DNA from: Ancylomarina sp. DW003
Lineage (GTDB): Bacteria; Bacteroidota; Bacteroidia; Bacteroidales; Marinifilaceae
DNA length: 59,151 bases
Assembly: GCF_029029505.1 (NCBI RefSeq)
Contig: NZ_JAKJSD010000023.1
Span: forward strand, 1-59,151
Reading direction: 5' to 3'
In this document: piece after piece, positions 37,618 through 47,977 of the stretch
How positions within the stretch are numbered: position 1 is the first letter of the stretch
Layout: every line of letters starts with the position of its first letter
Notes under the pieces: model-generated
What the model saw: only the letters and a program-made list of their open reading frames with translations
Databases searched by the model: none
Told to the model about the DNA's origin: nothing
Made by a program: the position numbers and the translations under genes

Positions 37618-38366
37618 ATGTCAAAACAATCAAAAAATACAATAAAAAGCTGGTTTAAGAACGGCACTTTTCCCAACCAATTTCATTTTTGGGACTGGAT
37701 GGATAGTTTCTTTCATAAAGATGAACAGATACCCTCAGGTCAAATAGAAAATTTACAGAATTTACTGGATTCTAAGGTAGACAAAAAAGATTTGCCAGAT
37801 GGAGATGTTGCAATCACTGATGTTTCAGGGCTAAACGATGCTTTGGATATTAAGGTAGACAAGGAAGATGGGAAAGGCTTGTCAACAGAAGATTTTACCC
37901 CGGTATTAAAGGCTAAACTTGATGCAGTAGAAAAAGATGCCAATAATTACCAGCACCCATTGACTCACTCAGCTAGCATGATTGAGGAAACGGCTGATAA
38001 AGCTTTCACCTCAGATGCTGAAAAGCAAGCTAATGCCAATCATATTGACAATGTAGATATTCACAAAACATCGGAGGAAATCCGATCTGAAATAGTAGAT
38101 GTGGATATTCCTGTGACTATTGCGCGACAAGACGATGTAGCAGCAAGTGCCGATGGTGTGTTATCGACTATTCGTGGCGGTGTAAGTGAAACGTACGATA
38201 CCTTGAAAAAGGTTTACGATTGGATTTTTGTGCATGATGGAAATACAGATATTCATAAAACATCAGAGCAAATCCGTTCCGAAATTGTCGATGAGGATAT
38301 TCCTGTTAGCCTGGCGAGGGTGAGTCAACTGACGACAGAGAATATTGTTGGTTCGGTATGCGAAAC
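37333..38366 (+). repeat. Direct repeat copy B (leader plus fibre 3 N-terminus)
   Basis: This is the second copy of the 1,034-bp block at 33324-34357, in the same orientation and 4,009 bp away. Recombination between the copies would remove fibre 2's specific region and the sulfotransferase-like gene, and join fibre 2's leader to fibre 3's body. Confidence 0.92.
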
Positions 38367-39990
38367 CTTAGAAGAAGCACAAGACAAGGCTTATGATGGG
38401 TATACTTGTTACGTAAAGACTGATCAGAAATCCTACGTCTTTAAACTAGAAGAGGAAATTGTTTTAGATGAAGAAAATAATGAGGTCGTTAATCAAAAAT
38501 TTATTCCTCACGAAATAGATACTGCTAATCAGGATTGTGTTGCATCACTTGGAGGCTTATATGATTGGAATGCAGAGGTTAATGGTGGATCAGCAATGAA
38601 TACTTTTGGGACAGTTGATGCTTCTTTAATGAAGGGTAAGATAACAAGAATAGCAATTAATAGTTATTCTCAAATGAATTTCACAAATGCAACTGCTGGT
38701 GATACTGGAACCATAGTCGTAACAAGCACATCATCATTTTCACAATTCTTATATTTCACTTTAGAAACAGATCACAATGCAGTACATGTGAATACTGGTG
38801 TTGAGGTTTCAAAGACAACTGGTAGTAAAAGAGTGTATATTCCAGCATATGGTTTAGTGACAATTGAATGGATTTATGATGGAAGTAAATTACGTATAAT
38901 ATCTAGAGGTCTTGATTCCAGTGGATATATCGGGGATTCAGAAATAATAGAGCATAATATTTCAGGAGTTAAGACCCTGGACCTTAGGAATGGTTTATCT
39001 TATTATTTAATGTGTAAGCACTCTAGTAATGTTGCAGAATTTAACCCTTTTTATTATTCCGATAATGTTATATATACTCTTAGAGTAATAAATCAAAGTC
39101 CAGATAATTCTAAAATGAAGATCATTTTAAACAAAGCGACATTCTCTGGTGGAGAAGATCATTTTTATCTTGATTATGGATCTAGAGCAGCGATTCAATT
39201 CTTTATGGGTGGAGGTAGTGCATGGATTACTGGATTTTCAAATACTTCGGCTGTGGAACCAGGAGGTGCTCTTTCAGCAAGTTCAACATATTTACCTCCT
39301 GAAATATCGCTCACTACTGACACTCCATTAATATCTAAAACTCCTCAGACTGTAACATTGAGCATAAATGCATGGGGTAACTTAAAGACATTATCTAAAG
39401 TTGAGGTACTTGATCCTGATTCTGGAGCAATTTATACAAATGAATCTATTACGAATAATCATTTAACTGCAACAGCATCTGTCACTGGACTAGAAGCTTT
39501 TGATGGAGCAAGAACATATACGCTTAAAGTTACATATAGTGATGATAGTTTTGAAACCAAAACTCTTGATTTAGAATCGGTAAATAATTTTTATGCTGGA
39601 GGTCTTGTTGTTAGTTCATCTACATTTTGGACTTATCCAAATTACCATGGCGTTACATATTTAGTTCCATTAGCGACTAAAGAATACTCATTCACATCTA
39701 CTTATCTTGATGTATGGGGAAATGCATCTATGCAAATATGTATGCCAGCGACTAGAGAAATAGATTATATAATCATGGATGGAGTAAGGACTAAACATAC
39801 TGTGAATGACGTAACGTCTACTAGTACTACTTATCCTGGAATGATGTGGAATAAACTTGATCGTAATCTTGAGAATGAAGACAATCCGGGAGTGACTGTG
39901 AACTATAAACTTTATGATACACACGGAGCAGGGTTCTACATAGGCAGAAATCAGCATGCATCTGTTGATATAACAATAAAATTTAAATAA
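37618..39990 (+). CDS. Giant tail fibre 3 (proximal part of a split fibre)
   Basis: This is a 790-aa fibre. Residues 1 to about 300 are the shared attachment module. A shaft similar in style to fibre 1 follows (GGLYDWNAEVNGGS...). An Ig-like domain lies at about 560-655 (PPEISLTTDTPLISKTPQTVTLSINAW... RTYTLKVTYSDDSFETKTLDL), and a C-terminal beta sandwich ends ASVDITIKFK. No S74 domain is present. Its stop overlaps the start of the next gene (TAATG), and that gene lacks the attachment module. The two may therefore form one long fibre as proximal and distal halves (inference). Confidence 0.87.
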   Translation: MSKQSKNTIKSWFKNGTFPNQFHFWDWMDSFFHKDEQIPSGQIENLQNLLDSKVDKKDLPDGDVAITDVSGLNDALDIKVDKEDGKGLSTEDFTPVLKAKLDAVEKDANNYQHPLTHSASMIEETADKAFTSDAEKQANANHIDNVDIHKTSEEIRSEIVDVDIPVTIARQDDVAASADGVLSTIRGGVSETYDTLKKVYDWIFVHDGNTDIHKTSEQIRSEIVDEDIPVSLARVSQLTTENIVGSVCETLEEAQDKAYDGYTCYVKTDQKSYVFKLEEEIVLDEENNEVVNQKFIPHEIDTANQDCVASLGGLYDWNAEVNGGSAMNTFGTVDASLMKGKITRIAINSYSQMNFTNATAGDTGTIVVTSTSSFSQFLYFTLETDHNAVHVNTGVEVSKTTGSKRVYIPAYGLVTIEWIYDGSKLRIISRGLDSSGYIGDSEIIEHNISGVKTLDLRNGLSYYLMCKHSSNVAEFNPFYYSDNVIYTLRVINQSPDNSKMKIILNKATFSGGEDHFYLDYGSRAAIQFFMGGGSAWITGFSNTSAVEPGGALSASSTYLPPEISLTTDTPLISKTPQTVTLSINAWGNLKTLSKVEVLDPDSGAIYTNESITNNHLTATASVTGLEAFDGARTYTLKVTYSDDSFETKTLDLESVNNFYAGGLVVSSSTFWTYPNYHGVTYLVPLATKEYSFTSTYLDVWGNASMQICMPATREIDYIIMDGVRTKHTVNDVTSTSTTYPGMMWNKLDRNLENEDNPGVTVNYKLYDTHGAGFYIGRNQHASVDITIKFK

Positions 39991-42900
39991 TGAGTTTAAA
40001 ACATACGCAAATGGGTTATACGGATATTCCGGTAATCCCAGACGGAGCTACACCAGTTGACCCAAGATTGATTGTGTCGTCAAAAAGCGACTTAACAACA
40101 CTTTATAATGATTCGCCATTCAAGGCTTATCCAGGCATGGAGGTTATGCTTGTAGATTACAATGGAAAAGTAAAGTATAGATTCATAGGAGACTCCTATA
40201 CAGACTCAATTGATTTAGCTAATTGGGAGAAGGTAGATTTAGACACTGCGTTTACTACAGAAGATGGAGGAAAGACCAAGTATCCATTGTTTTACGAAGG
40301 AGATGATACAAGAGACAATTCGTTAGTTACGCATGGGCAATTAAGAGGTGATGTTAAGTATGACTATACATCATATTATGATGTTAAAGTGGAATTTGAT
40401 GATCCTGATTTTGTTGTAGACGGGTATAATGCTAATAAGTATTTAGCAGCATTTTACTCCAATACTGGAGGTAAGATCTATGTTCATAATTTAGTTACTA
40501 ATAAGAAATATAAATACACAAAGTCATTAGGAAGTTCTGATGTTAGGATTGCAATATGCAATGATTCAATAATGATGTGCAGATACAATGCATCTAAATA
40601 TACTGACTTTCCATATATCACAAATGGAGGAGCTACATATGGTGAATATTCAGTATCTAGTACTGTTGGATATTTAAGAGATCTATATTCTACTAATAAT
40701 GGATTCTATCAATTAGGGGTTGATGGCTGGATGTTTGTATCTGAAGGTAGAAAAATTTCAGCAGCAGTAAGTCTAAAGAATGAAACATATGATAAGTATG
40801 TTTCAGCGGGAGCTTATTTGATGGGTATAAATACTATAGACAGAACATACAAGTTGTGGAGAGCAAATGTAAGAACTTCTGGTCAAGTTCAACTAATAAG
40901 AACGTCATCATTAAATTCAGCATCATTAGTTGCAAATATAGATGACTTTGTGATTCATGGAACTGAAGAGTCATTTGCTATGATATGGCTTAGGGATACA
41001 TATAAAACTGATAATAAGTTTTATTATTTGACTTTTTATAACTGGAGAAAAGATAATTCAGATGTATGGGTTAAAAGTGGATCTACTAATTCTTATGGTT
41101 ATTTTGCTGGATTCGATACGAAGCCAAGTTATAAAGTTCATTACATGACTGATAGTTCAATATATCTAATGGATGAAAATACTGGTTGGATCTGGAATAC
41201 GAGTATAACTAGTCCAAGATTCTCAAATATGTCCGATATAACTACTGCAATTAGTCACTCTGGATGGGATAGGACGAGGAATCATTATAATGTTCAGATG
41301 ATGAGACATAGGCTTCATGATTCTAAGTTTGGATTCCTGAATATGGAAGGCGGGCCAACAAGCACTGACTTTACAGGATTTAAATTCCCAACAAATGAAA
41401 CAGTATTGGGAACTAGAATAATTGACTCTAATGAATGGGATGGTGGAATTGAAGCTATTTATGGTGACGATCAAGTCCAATTAGTAAGAGGAAAACAAGG
41501 TGCAAATCTAGTATTAAAATTATATAGGTGGAATAATACAGAAGAGGTTATACATAGTGAAGTGTATAATACTGACTTGAAAGTAATGTTTCCCGGATAT
41601 TCAACTATAGTATGGTACAACAGTACTGGAGCATCGTATAGAGATACTAGCCCCAATAGTTCAGTAACAACAATTAGCGTTGCTAATATGGTTGATTTGC
41701 AATTCGGTGGTAGAGGTATAGAGCATGCGATTGCATATAAACAAGGGAATAGTGTTTACTTATCATTAGATAAAGGGATTACATTTAATTGCATTTATAC
41801 ATCAGCATCAACATTATACAAATTTACGCTTGGCGAGGCTGGAAATATGATGTTTCTGAGAGAGTCATCAATAACTGCTGGTAAAATGACCGTTGAGTAT
41901 TATAAGCCACAAACATCAGCATTGATAACAAAGGAGACTATGCTATCAACTGAATATGGCGGTGGAGCACTTGACTATTCAAATTCTATTACATTCAGGC
42001 CATCATTCGCTCAAGTATCAACATTCTACACTGTTATTGATGCGATGGGAAGATTGCAAGTATATTACACTCATCCAAATTCAGTCAACATTAGAGGCAT
42101 GAATAGTGTTAGTAATTTGAATGTAATATATAGAAAGGGAGAAAACTTTAAGGTTTTTAATGCTGGAGATATGACAGCATTGAATAGAGATGATTATGGA
42201 AATAGCCTTACATCAACCACGTTGCCAAGTAAATTTAGAACAGATATTACTGGTTTTGCTGACGGTCAATTTGTCATTGTTAATGACAATGGATTCCACA
42301 CAGTGAGAACAATTGATGAATATGGTAATGATAATGGATATTTAAGAAAAATAGTAGATGTACCAGTAATTAAAACAACGTTAACTCCAAGAATCGATAC
42401 AGATGCTAATACATCATATATTATTGATAACTCAGGAGATATAGTTTTGACTTATAGTGGGACTACAATAGGATCAACATCTTATGTAAGAATTAATACT
42501 CCAAGAACAATAACGATGAATGGAACTATTATTTCTGGAACTGTAAATAATAATGGGATCAATATAATACAAACAACATGTGTAAATGACTTGGGAGATG
42601 ATACGAGTTACGAACATGTAATTATAAGCCCAGCTTCAGGCGGTAGCGGAGGTGGAGCCTTTGATACAATTGTACCATTGGCAAGCAATTCTGCACAGAA
42701 AACATTAAGGAATACGGAATCTGATTTATCAACTGACAGTATCGGTATTGGCCACAATGCATTATTAAATAATGATGGTTATGCTTCTATTGCTTTTGGA
42801 GAAAGAGCTGGAGAAGGTAATAAAGGATTCGGTGGATTATTTACTGGATTTTATGCTGGACTAAATAATACTGGATGTGGAGTAATTGGTATTGGATCTG

Positions 42901-44711
42901 AAGCATCAGCTTATGGATCTGGAAATGCCAGCGTTGCAGTAGGTGATGGATCTGGCGTATGTAATACTGGAACATGCGTAGTGTCAATCGGTAAGCGAGC
43001 TGGATACCATAATACTGGAAACGATTCTGTATTTATAGGAGAATGTGCTGGAGCTGACAATATATGCAATAGAAATACATTCCTTGGTTCATGCGCTGGA
43101 AAAACTTTTACAAACTGCGGAGCAACTGCAGTAGGATACTGTGCTGCTAACGGCGGAGGAGGTCAACTTAGTGTTGCTCTTGGTATTTGTGCAGGATTAG
43201 GTAATACATGTTCTAGAAATATCATGGTGGGTGCAAATTCTGGTATTGGCCAGACTGGATATGGCTCAATTATGATCGGGTATTATGCTGGAAATTGTGC
43301 TACCAATTCTACACACACTGTTAATATAGGAGAAAAAGCTGGATGCTCATCAACATCTAGTTCATCAGCAGTTAATATCGGGACTAATGCTGGTGCATTT
43401 GCAAAAAATAGTAGTGGAGCAGTAAACATAGGAAGTGGGGCTGGATGTTGTGCTGGATGTGCACATGTGGGTGTAAATATAGGACAATCTGCGGGAAAGG
43501 ATTCAACAGGTACAAGAGGAAGTGTAAATATAGGGTGGGAAGCTGGATGCAGCTCAGGAGAATCAGGAGGATATGCTACCGTATTTATTGGACAAAAAGC
43601 AGGGTGTTGTAGTGTAAGCAATGGTACGATTGCAATTGGTTCTAATGCTGGAGTGTTATCAGAATGCGGATCACATGTTATAATTGGAGGTGGGGCTGGA
43701 CAAAAAATGCGTGGTGGATATGGCAATATAGCACTTGGGTCTGCTTCAGGAACGTATCTACAAGGCTGTTACAATTTTGGTGCAGGAGGAAATACTTTAA
43801 ATAAAGCTATTGGTAGTAATAATTTTGTTGGTGGATTCTGTGCTGGACATTATTTAGAGGCCGATAATGTTATAGCTATTGGTGATCATGCTGGTCGTAA
43901 GGCAACATCAAATGGTTCAATACTTTTCAATTCAACATCAAGAGTTGCAAATAAAGTAATTTTACCTAAACCGGGAGTTGCTGGAGCAGGATTGAGTTTT
44001 ACTGTTGGTGATCATGGATTATTGGCAGGAACAAGCTCGGCGAAAGTTATAGGTGCTGGATTCGGTTTGATAAACTCTCAAAATGTTACAGTTACCGTAG
44101 TTGATGACAATACATTTACTATCGCAGAAAATTTAACAACAACTGGTGAAGCCGGAGATGTTAAGCTCCAAATTGGAACGCCATTGAGTAATGTTGCAAT
44201 TATTAATCCTAAGGCATACGAAACTATTGATGATGTGAACATACCTGTACCAACAGCAAGTAATCAAATGCATTATGGTAACAAGGAGATGTCTAAACAT
44301 ATATTTTATGGTGATGTAGAGTGTACTGGCGAATTTGTGGGAGCAGGAGGAGGATCTACTCCTTCATTACAAGATGTAACTGATGCGGGAAATTCAACTA
44401 CCAATAATATTGTTACGACAGGAACAGCAACGGCATCAAACTTTATCTTATCTTCTGATGAACGATTAAAAACCTTTAAGAATGAACCTATTGTAGATGT
44501 AAGTTCTATAGACATTAGAAAGTTTAGTTATAATGATGATGAAACGAATCGTGATCGTTATGGTGTATCTGCTCAGGAATTACAAAAAGTAGCACCTGAG
44601 ATGGTTTATGAAGATGATGAAGGTATGTTAAGTGTTGGTTATACTGATTTCTTACTTGCTAGAATCGCTAAACTTGAAAAATTAGTTTATAAATTAATGG
44701 AGGATAAATAA
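39990..44711 (+). CDS. Giant fibre 4 (distal part), Cys-rich beta-roll and S74 domain
   Basis: The 1573-aa protein lacks the shared N-terminal attachment module and begins with a different domain (HTQMGYTDIPVIPDGATPVDPRL, to about residue 90). A large region (100-880) of repeated aromatic beta modules, propeller-like in appearance, follows. From about 915 to 1320 there are IGxxAG-type YadA-head repeats with about twenty cysteines, many as AGC or AGCC. The C-terminus (from about 1488) is an S74 chaperone domain: SSDERLKTFKNEPI... DRYGVSAQELQKVAPEMV plus a coiled coil. It is coupled to fibre 3 upstream and the tip protein downstream by TAATG overlaps. Confidence 0.88.
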   Translation: MSLKHTQMGYTDIPVIPDGATPVDPRLIVSSKSDLTTLYNDSPFKAYPGMEVMLVDYNGKVKYRFIGDSYTDSIDLANWEKVDLDTAFTTEDGGKTKYPLFYEGDDTRDNSLVTHGQLRGDVKYDYTSYYDVKVEFDDPDFVVDGYNANKYLAAFYSNTGGKIYVHNLVTNKKYKYTKSLGSSDVRIAICNDSIMMCRYNASKYTDFPYITNGGATYGEYSVSSTVGYLRDLYSTNNGFYQLGVDGWMFVSEGRKISAAVSLKNETYDKYVSAGAYLMGINTIDRTYKLWRANVRTSGQVQLIRTSSLNSASLVANIDDFVIHGTEESFAMIWLRDTYKTDNKFYYLTFYNWRKDNSDVWVKSGSTNSYGYFAGFDTKPSYKVHYMTDSSIYLMDENTGWIWNTSITSPRFSNMSDITTAISHSGWDRTRNHYNVQMMRHRLHDSKFGFLNMEGGPTSTDFTGFKFPTNETVLGTRIIDSNEWDGGIEAIYGDDQVQLVRGKQGANLVLKLYRWNNTEEVIHSEVYNTDLKVMFPGYSTIVWYNSTGASYRDTSPNSSVTTISVANMVDLQFGGRGIEHAIAYKQGNSVYLSLDKGITFNCIYTSASTLYKFTLGEAGNMMFLRESSITAGKMTVEYYKPQTSALITKETMLSTEYGGGALDYSNSITFRPSFAQVSTFYTVIDAMGRLQVYYTHPNSVNIRGMNSVSNLNVIYRKGENFKVFNAGDMTALNRDDYGNSLTSTTLPSKFRTDITGFADGQFVIVNDNGFHTVRTIDEYGNDNGYLRKIVDVPVIKTTLTPRIDTDANTSYIIDNSGDIVLTYSGTTIGSTSYVRINTPRTITMNGTIISGTVNNNGINIIQTTCVNDLGDDTSYEHVIISPASGGSGGGAFDTIVPLASNSAQKTLRNTESDLSTDSIGIGHNALLNNDGYASIAFGERAGEGNKGFGGLFTGFYAGLNNTGCGVIGIGSEASAYGSGNASVAVGDGSGVCNTGTCVVSIGKRAGYHNTGNDSVFIGECAGADNICNRNTFLGSCAGKTFTNCGATAVGYCAANGGGGQLSVALGICAGLGNTCSRNIMVGANSGIGQTGYGSIMIGYYAGNCATNSTHTVNIGEKAGCSSTSSSSAVNIGTNAGAFAKNSSGAVNIGSGAGCCAGCAHVGVNIGQSAGKDSTGTRGSVNIGWEAGCSSGESGGYATVFIGQKAGCCSVSNGTIAIGSNAGVLSECGSHVIIGGGAGQKMRGGYGNIALGSASGTYLQGCYNFGAGGNTLNKAIGSNNFVGGFCAGHYLEADNVIAIGDHAGRKATSNGSILFNSTSRVANKVILPKPGVAGAGLSFTVGDHGLLAGTSSAKVIGAGFGLINSQNVTVTVVDDNTFTIAENLTTTGEAGDVKLQIGTPLSNVAIINPKAYETIDDVNIPVPTASNQMHYGNKEMSKHIFYGDVECTGEFVGAGGGSTPSLQDVTDAGNSTTNNIVTTGTATASNFILSSDERLKTFKNEPIVDVSSIDIRKFSYNDDETNRDRYGVSAQELQKVAPEMVYEDDEGMLSVGYTDFLLARIAKLEKLVYKLMEDK

Positions 44712-45259
44712 TGAGCGTACCAAATACGACAACATTTAGTTTAACTGATGTAGTAGCAGAACTTGGAGGGGGAGAAGCCTCTCTCCAAGCTTGTTTTGAT
44801 AATGCAATAAATTCAAGTTTTGATACAACATATAGAGGAAATAAAAATGAGCTACTTAATTTTAGAAATTATAATACTCATACTTTACCAATAGCTGTGC
44901 CAACTGGTGGAGTATCATCTACTCCTATCAGAGATCATAATTGGGTGCTACTACATACACCTTTTACACTTAATACTCCAGCAAGAACATCATTTTTGCT
45001 ATACTATAAATATCATAATCTTAGAGATACTAATTATACGTCAACTCAACCTATGTATGTAGATATAACAGCTGGAATGACAACATTTACTATTAGTGCT
45101 TATGTCAAAGATGTTGGAGGAATAGATGTGCCAGACTATGCATATAGCGGAGAAATACTGTGGTGGAATAGAGATACTCATGGTAATATTCAAACTTACC
45201 CGTCAGATTTTGAGGTAGATTTAACAGCTAGATACGCATTTAATATACCAGCATTATAG
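44711..45259 (+). CDS. Fibre-associated tip protein (paralogue of 31403 at its N-terminus)
   Basis: This 182-aa protein starts MSVPNTTTFSLTDVVAELGG ... ELLNFRNY, the same module as the LRR protein at 31403 (VP..xTFSxxDVxxEL ... LLxFRxY). The C-terminal 120 residues are a beta-sandwich-like domain, not LRRs. It follows an S74 fibre directly in both cases, here with a TAATG overlap. A shared dock with interchangeable ends points to a receptor-binding tip or a dedicated fibre partner. It is the last island gene before the terminator repeat at 45303. Confidence 0.72.
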   Translation: MSVPNTTTFSLTDVVAELGGGEASLQACFDNAINSSFDTTYRGNKNELLNFRNYNTHTLPIAVPTGGVSSTPIRDHNWVLLHTPFTLNTPARTSFLLYYKYHNLRDTNYTSTQPMYVDITAGMTTFTISAYVKDVGGIDVPDYAYSGEILWWNRDTHGNIQTYPSDFEVDLTARYAFNIPAL

Positions 45260-45302
45260 TTAACTTCTTTTTAGCTAACACTTAATAGTGTTGCGTCAGC
45301 AG

Positions 45303-45333
45303 GGCTGTTCTTTTAATTAAGAACAGCCTTTTG
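45303..45333. terminator. Bidirectional terminator; right 31-bp island-flanking repeat
   Basis: This is an exact direct copy of 9845-9875, with the stem GGCTGTTCTT / AAGAACAGCC, loop TTAATT and TTTTG. It lies between the last fibre gene (plus) and ispE (minus) and can terminate both. Confidence 0.9.
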
Positions 45334-45352
45334 CTTTTCAAATTACTGTCAG

Positions 45353-46168
45353 TTAAAATTGTTCTTTCCAACAATAATGTTTTTCCCATTGAGCTAATGT
45401 TCGGGGGTCATCTTTAAATAGCCCAAACATGCTCGACCCACTACCTGACATAGCGGCGTAAATAGCGCCTTCTTCATGAAGTTCTTCTTTAATTTCAGCT
45501 AATAGAGGGTGTTTGGGGAAGATGCTAGCTTCAAAATCATTTTTAATTGATTCTTTCCAAGTTTCAATAGGTTGCTTGATAAGTTCTTTTAATGAAACCA
45601 CAGGTTTTTGAGGCTTAATATTGGAATAAGCCTCAGGTGTACTAATGTGAATATCTGGTTTGATTAAAAGAAAGTGGTAACCTGATAAATCGAGCTGGAT
45701 AGGGCTCAAATTTTCACCTTTCTGATTGGCAAATGCAGGATTGTTGGCTATGAAAAAAGCACAGTCGCTACCCAGTTGGCTAACTTCATTTTCCATCTCT
45801 TCAATAGTCATTCCAAGATTAAACTTCTTATTTAAAAGCTTAATCATGTAAGCTGCATTGGCAGATCCACCGCCAAGTCCGGCTCCGAAAGGAATGTTTT
45901 TGTGTAGATGAATATCCTGTGCAGGGAAATTATATTTGGCTCTAATTAACTCGTAGGCTTTTACAACGATATTATCTTTCGCGTCTATATTTATAGGGAT
46001 TCCCGAAGCAGAGAATGTATATGGCGTATCTTCTTTGGAGTCGGCTATTTCTATTGCATCTCTCATGCCAATTGGGAAAAAAATAGTTTCGATATTATGA
46101 AAGCCATCATTTCTTTTTTCAACAATATTTAAACCGATATTAATTTTTGCATTCGAGTAAGTAAGCAC
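45353..46168 (-). CDS. ispE: 4-diphosphocytidyl-2-C-methyl-D-erythritol kinase
   Basis: IspE phosphorylates CDP-methylerythritol in the MEP isoprenoid pathway. GHMP kinase motifs are clear: YSNAKINIGLNIVEKRNDGFHNIET at the N-terminus, the ATP loop PFGAGLGGGSANAAYMIKLL near residue 95, and MSGSGSSMFGLF near the C-terminus. The start is placed at a GTG giving (M)LTYSNAKIN, 271 aa. The longer TTG-initiated frame would add 12 residues unlike the family. It faces the island and shares the terminator at 45303. Confidence 0.93.
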   Translation of the reverse strand: MLTYSNAKINIGLNIVEKRNDGFHNIETIFFPIGMRDAIEIADSKEDTPYTFSASGIPINIDAKDNIVVKAYELIRAKYNFPAQDIHLHKNIPFGAGLGGGSANAAYMIKLLNKKFNLGMTIEEMENEVSQLGSDCAFFIANNPAFANQKGENLSPIQLDLSGYHFLLIKPDIHISTPEAYSNIKPQKPVVSLKELIKQPIETWKESIKNDFEASIFPKHPLLAEIKEELHEEGAIYAAMSGSGSSMFGLFKDDPRTLAQWEKHYCWKEQF

Positions 46169-46389
46169 AAGCCAGAAATTTTTATTAATAAAATTGAATA
46201 ACAAAAATACAGCTTTTATAGAAATTGAGAATTCAAAGGCTAGATTTTTATTTTCTATAAGTATCTTTGTTCCCTCAAAGGTGAATCGTTTTATTTATTC
46301 GAATTTGGATATGAAGCAATATTTATTTTTGTAAGTTTATATAGGTAACTATTTTATCTGAATTCGTTGAATCTCCTTTAGGAACAAGT

Positions 46390-47919
46390 ATGGCAGAATC
46401 TAAGAAATATCCTCCAAAATCAAAAAAGAATCAGTTGTCGGAACATGGACAAGTACCACCTCAGGCAGTAGAGCTGGAAGAGGCAGTTTTGGGTGCTATC
46501 ATGTTGGAGAAAGATGCTATTATTTCTGTTGGTGATTTGTTGAAAGCCGATAGTTTTTATAAACCTGCCCATCAGAAAATATATAAGGCTATTATGAGCC
46601 TTTCTTCTAAGGAAGAACCGATTGATATTCTTACAGTTACCGAAGAGTTGAAGCGTCAGGATGATCTGGAGAGTTGCGGTGGTCCTTTTTACGTTTCACA
46701 ATTAACATCCAGAGTCGCAAATGCAGCGCATATTGAGCATCATGCTCGTATTATTGCACAAAAATACATTCAGCGCGAATTAATCCGTGTTTCATCTGAA
46801 ATTCAAAGCTCTGCATTCGATGAAAGTATCGATGTTGCCGATTTGCTTGATCAGGCACAGCAGGATGTTTTTGATATTGCAGAAGGGAATATTAAAAAAG
46901 AATCTGCACATATTCGTCCACTTGCCGACGAAGTAATCGACCAGATTATTGCAGCTAGTAAGCGTGAAGATGGATTGTCGGGTGTGCCATCAGGTTTTAC
47001 AGCATTGGATCGTATTACATCAGGTTGGCAAAAATCTGACCTTGTTATTATTGCTGCCCGACCATCTATGGGTAAGACAGCTTTTGTGCTGTCTATGACC
47101 AGGAATATGGCCGTTGAGCATAAAGCCCCAATTGCAATCTTCTCTCTTGAGATGGGAGGTGACCAGTTGGTTAAGCGTATGATTTCTTCTGAAACCGAAT
47201 TGGGATCGGAAAAACTTCGTAATGGTCGATTGGCTGATCATGAATGGGAGCAATTGCACTCAAAGATTAAAGGCTTGATTGATGCTCCTATTTATGTAGA
47301 TGATACGCCTGGTTTGTCGATATACGAATTGCGTTCGAAATGCAGAAGACTGAAAGCGAAGCACGATATTGGTTGTGTGATTATCGACTACTTGCAGCTG
47401 ATGACAGCAGGTTCTGATATGAGAGGTAATCGTGAGCAGGAGGTATCTTTAATTTCTCGTCAGCTTAAAATTATTGCCAAGGAGCTGAATATTCCGGTTA
47501 TTGCGCTGTCGCAGCTGAATCGTGGTGTTGAGCAGCGTACAGGTGATGCTAAAAAACCAATGTTGTCTGACCTTCGTGAATCTGGAGCGATTGAGCAGGA
47601 TGCCGATATGGTATTGTTTATTCACCGTCCCGAGCGTTATGGAATTACTGAGGATGCAGAAGGAAATTCATTGATTGGTATTGCCGATATTATTATTGCA
47701 AAGCATCGTAATGGTGCCGTAGGAGAAATTCAGTTGCGTTTCCGTAATCAATTAGCTCGATTTATGGATTTAGAGGGAGAAAGTCCTGCTGATTTTGGTG
47801 GAAATGATGTTGTAGCTCAAACATTCGGATCAAGTATGAATGAAGAACCTGCCGGATATGATGACCCTAATGCAGGATTGCATGGAGGTGCAGATTTTGA
47901 TGATGCACCACCTTTTTAA
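46390..47919 (+). CDS. dnaB: Replicative DNA helicase
   Basis: This is a 509-aa DnaB. The N-terminal helical domain is VPPQAVELEEAVLGAIMLEKDAI. The RecA-like ATPase has Walker A ARPSMGKTAF near residue 220, Walker B CVIIDYLQLM near 330, ALSQLNRGVE near 374 and the SDLRESGAIEQDADMVLFIHRP segment. It unwinds DNA at the replication fork as a hexamer. A Bacteroidetes-style C-terminal tail rich in Asp/Gly/Phe follows the core. No intein is present. It is divergent from ispE with 221 bp between them. Confidence 0.96.
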   Translation: MAESKKYPPKSKKNQLSEHGQVPPQAVELEEAVLGAIMLEKDAIISVGDLLKADSFYKPAHQKIYKAIMSLSSKEEPIDILTVTEELKRQDDLESCGGPFYVSQLTSRVANAAHIEHHARIIAQKYIQRELIRVSSEIQSSAFDESIDVADLLDQAQQDVFDIAEGNIKKESAHIRPLADEVIDQIIAASKREDGLSGVPSGFTALDRITSGWQKSDLVIIAARPSMGKTAFVLSMTRNMAVEHKAPIAIFSLEMGGDQLVKRMISSETELGSEKLRNGRLADHEWEQLHSKIKGLIDAPIYVDDTPGLSIYELRSKCRRLKAKHDIGCVIIDYLQLMTAGSDMRGNREQEVSLISRQLKIIAKELNIPVIALSQLNRGVEQRTGDAKKPMLSDLRESGAIEQDADMVLFIHRPERYGITEDAEGNSLIGIADIIIAKHRNGAVGEIQLRFRNQLARFMDLEGESPADFGGNDVVAQTFGSSMNEEPAGYDDPNAGLHGGADFDDAPPF

Positions 47920-47977
47920 ATGCTTAGATTCTAAGAAGGCTTATTGAAAATAAAATCAATCTTAATGTTTTGTGTTT

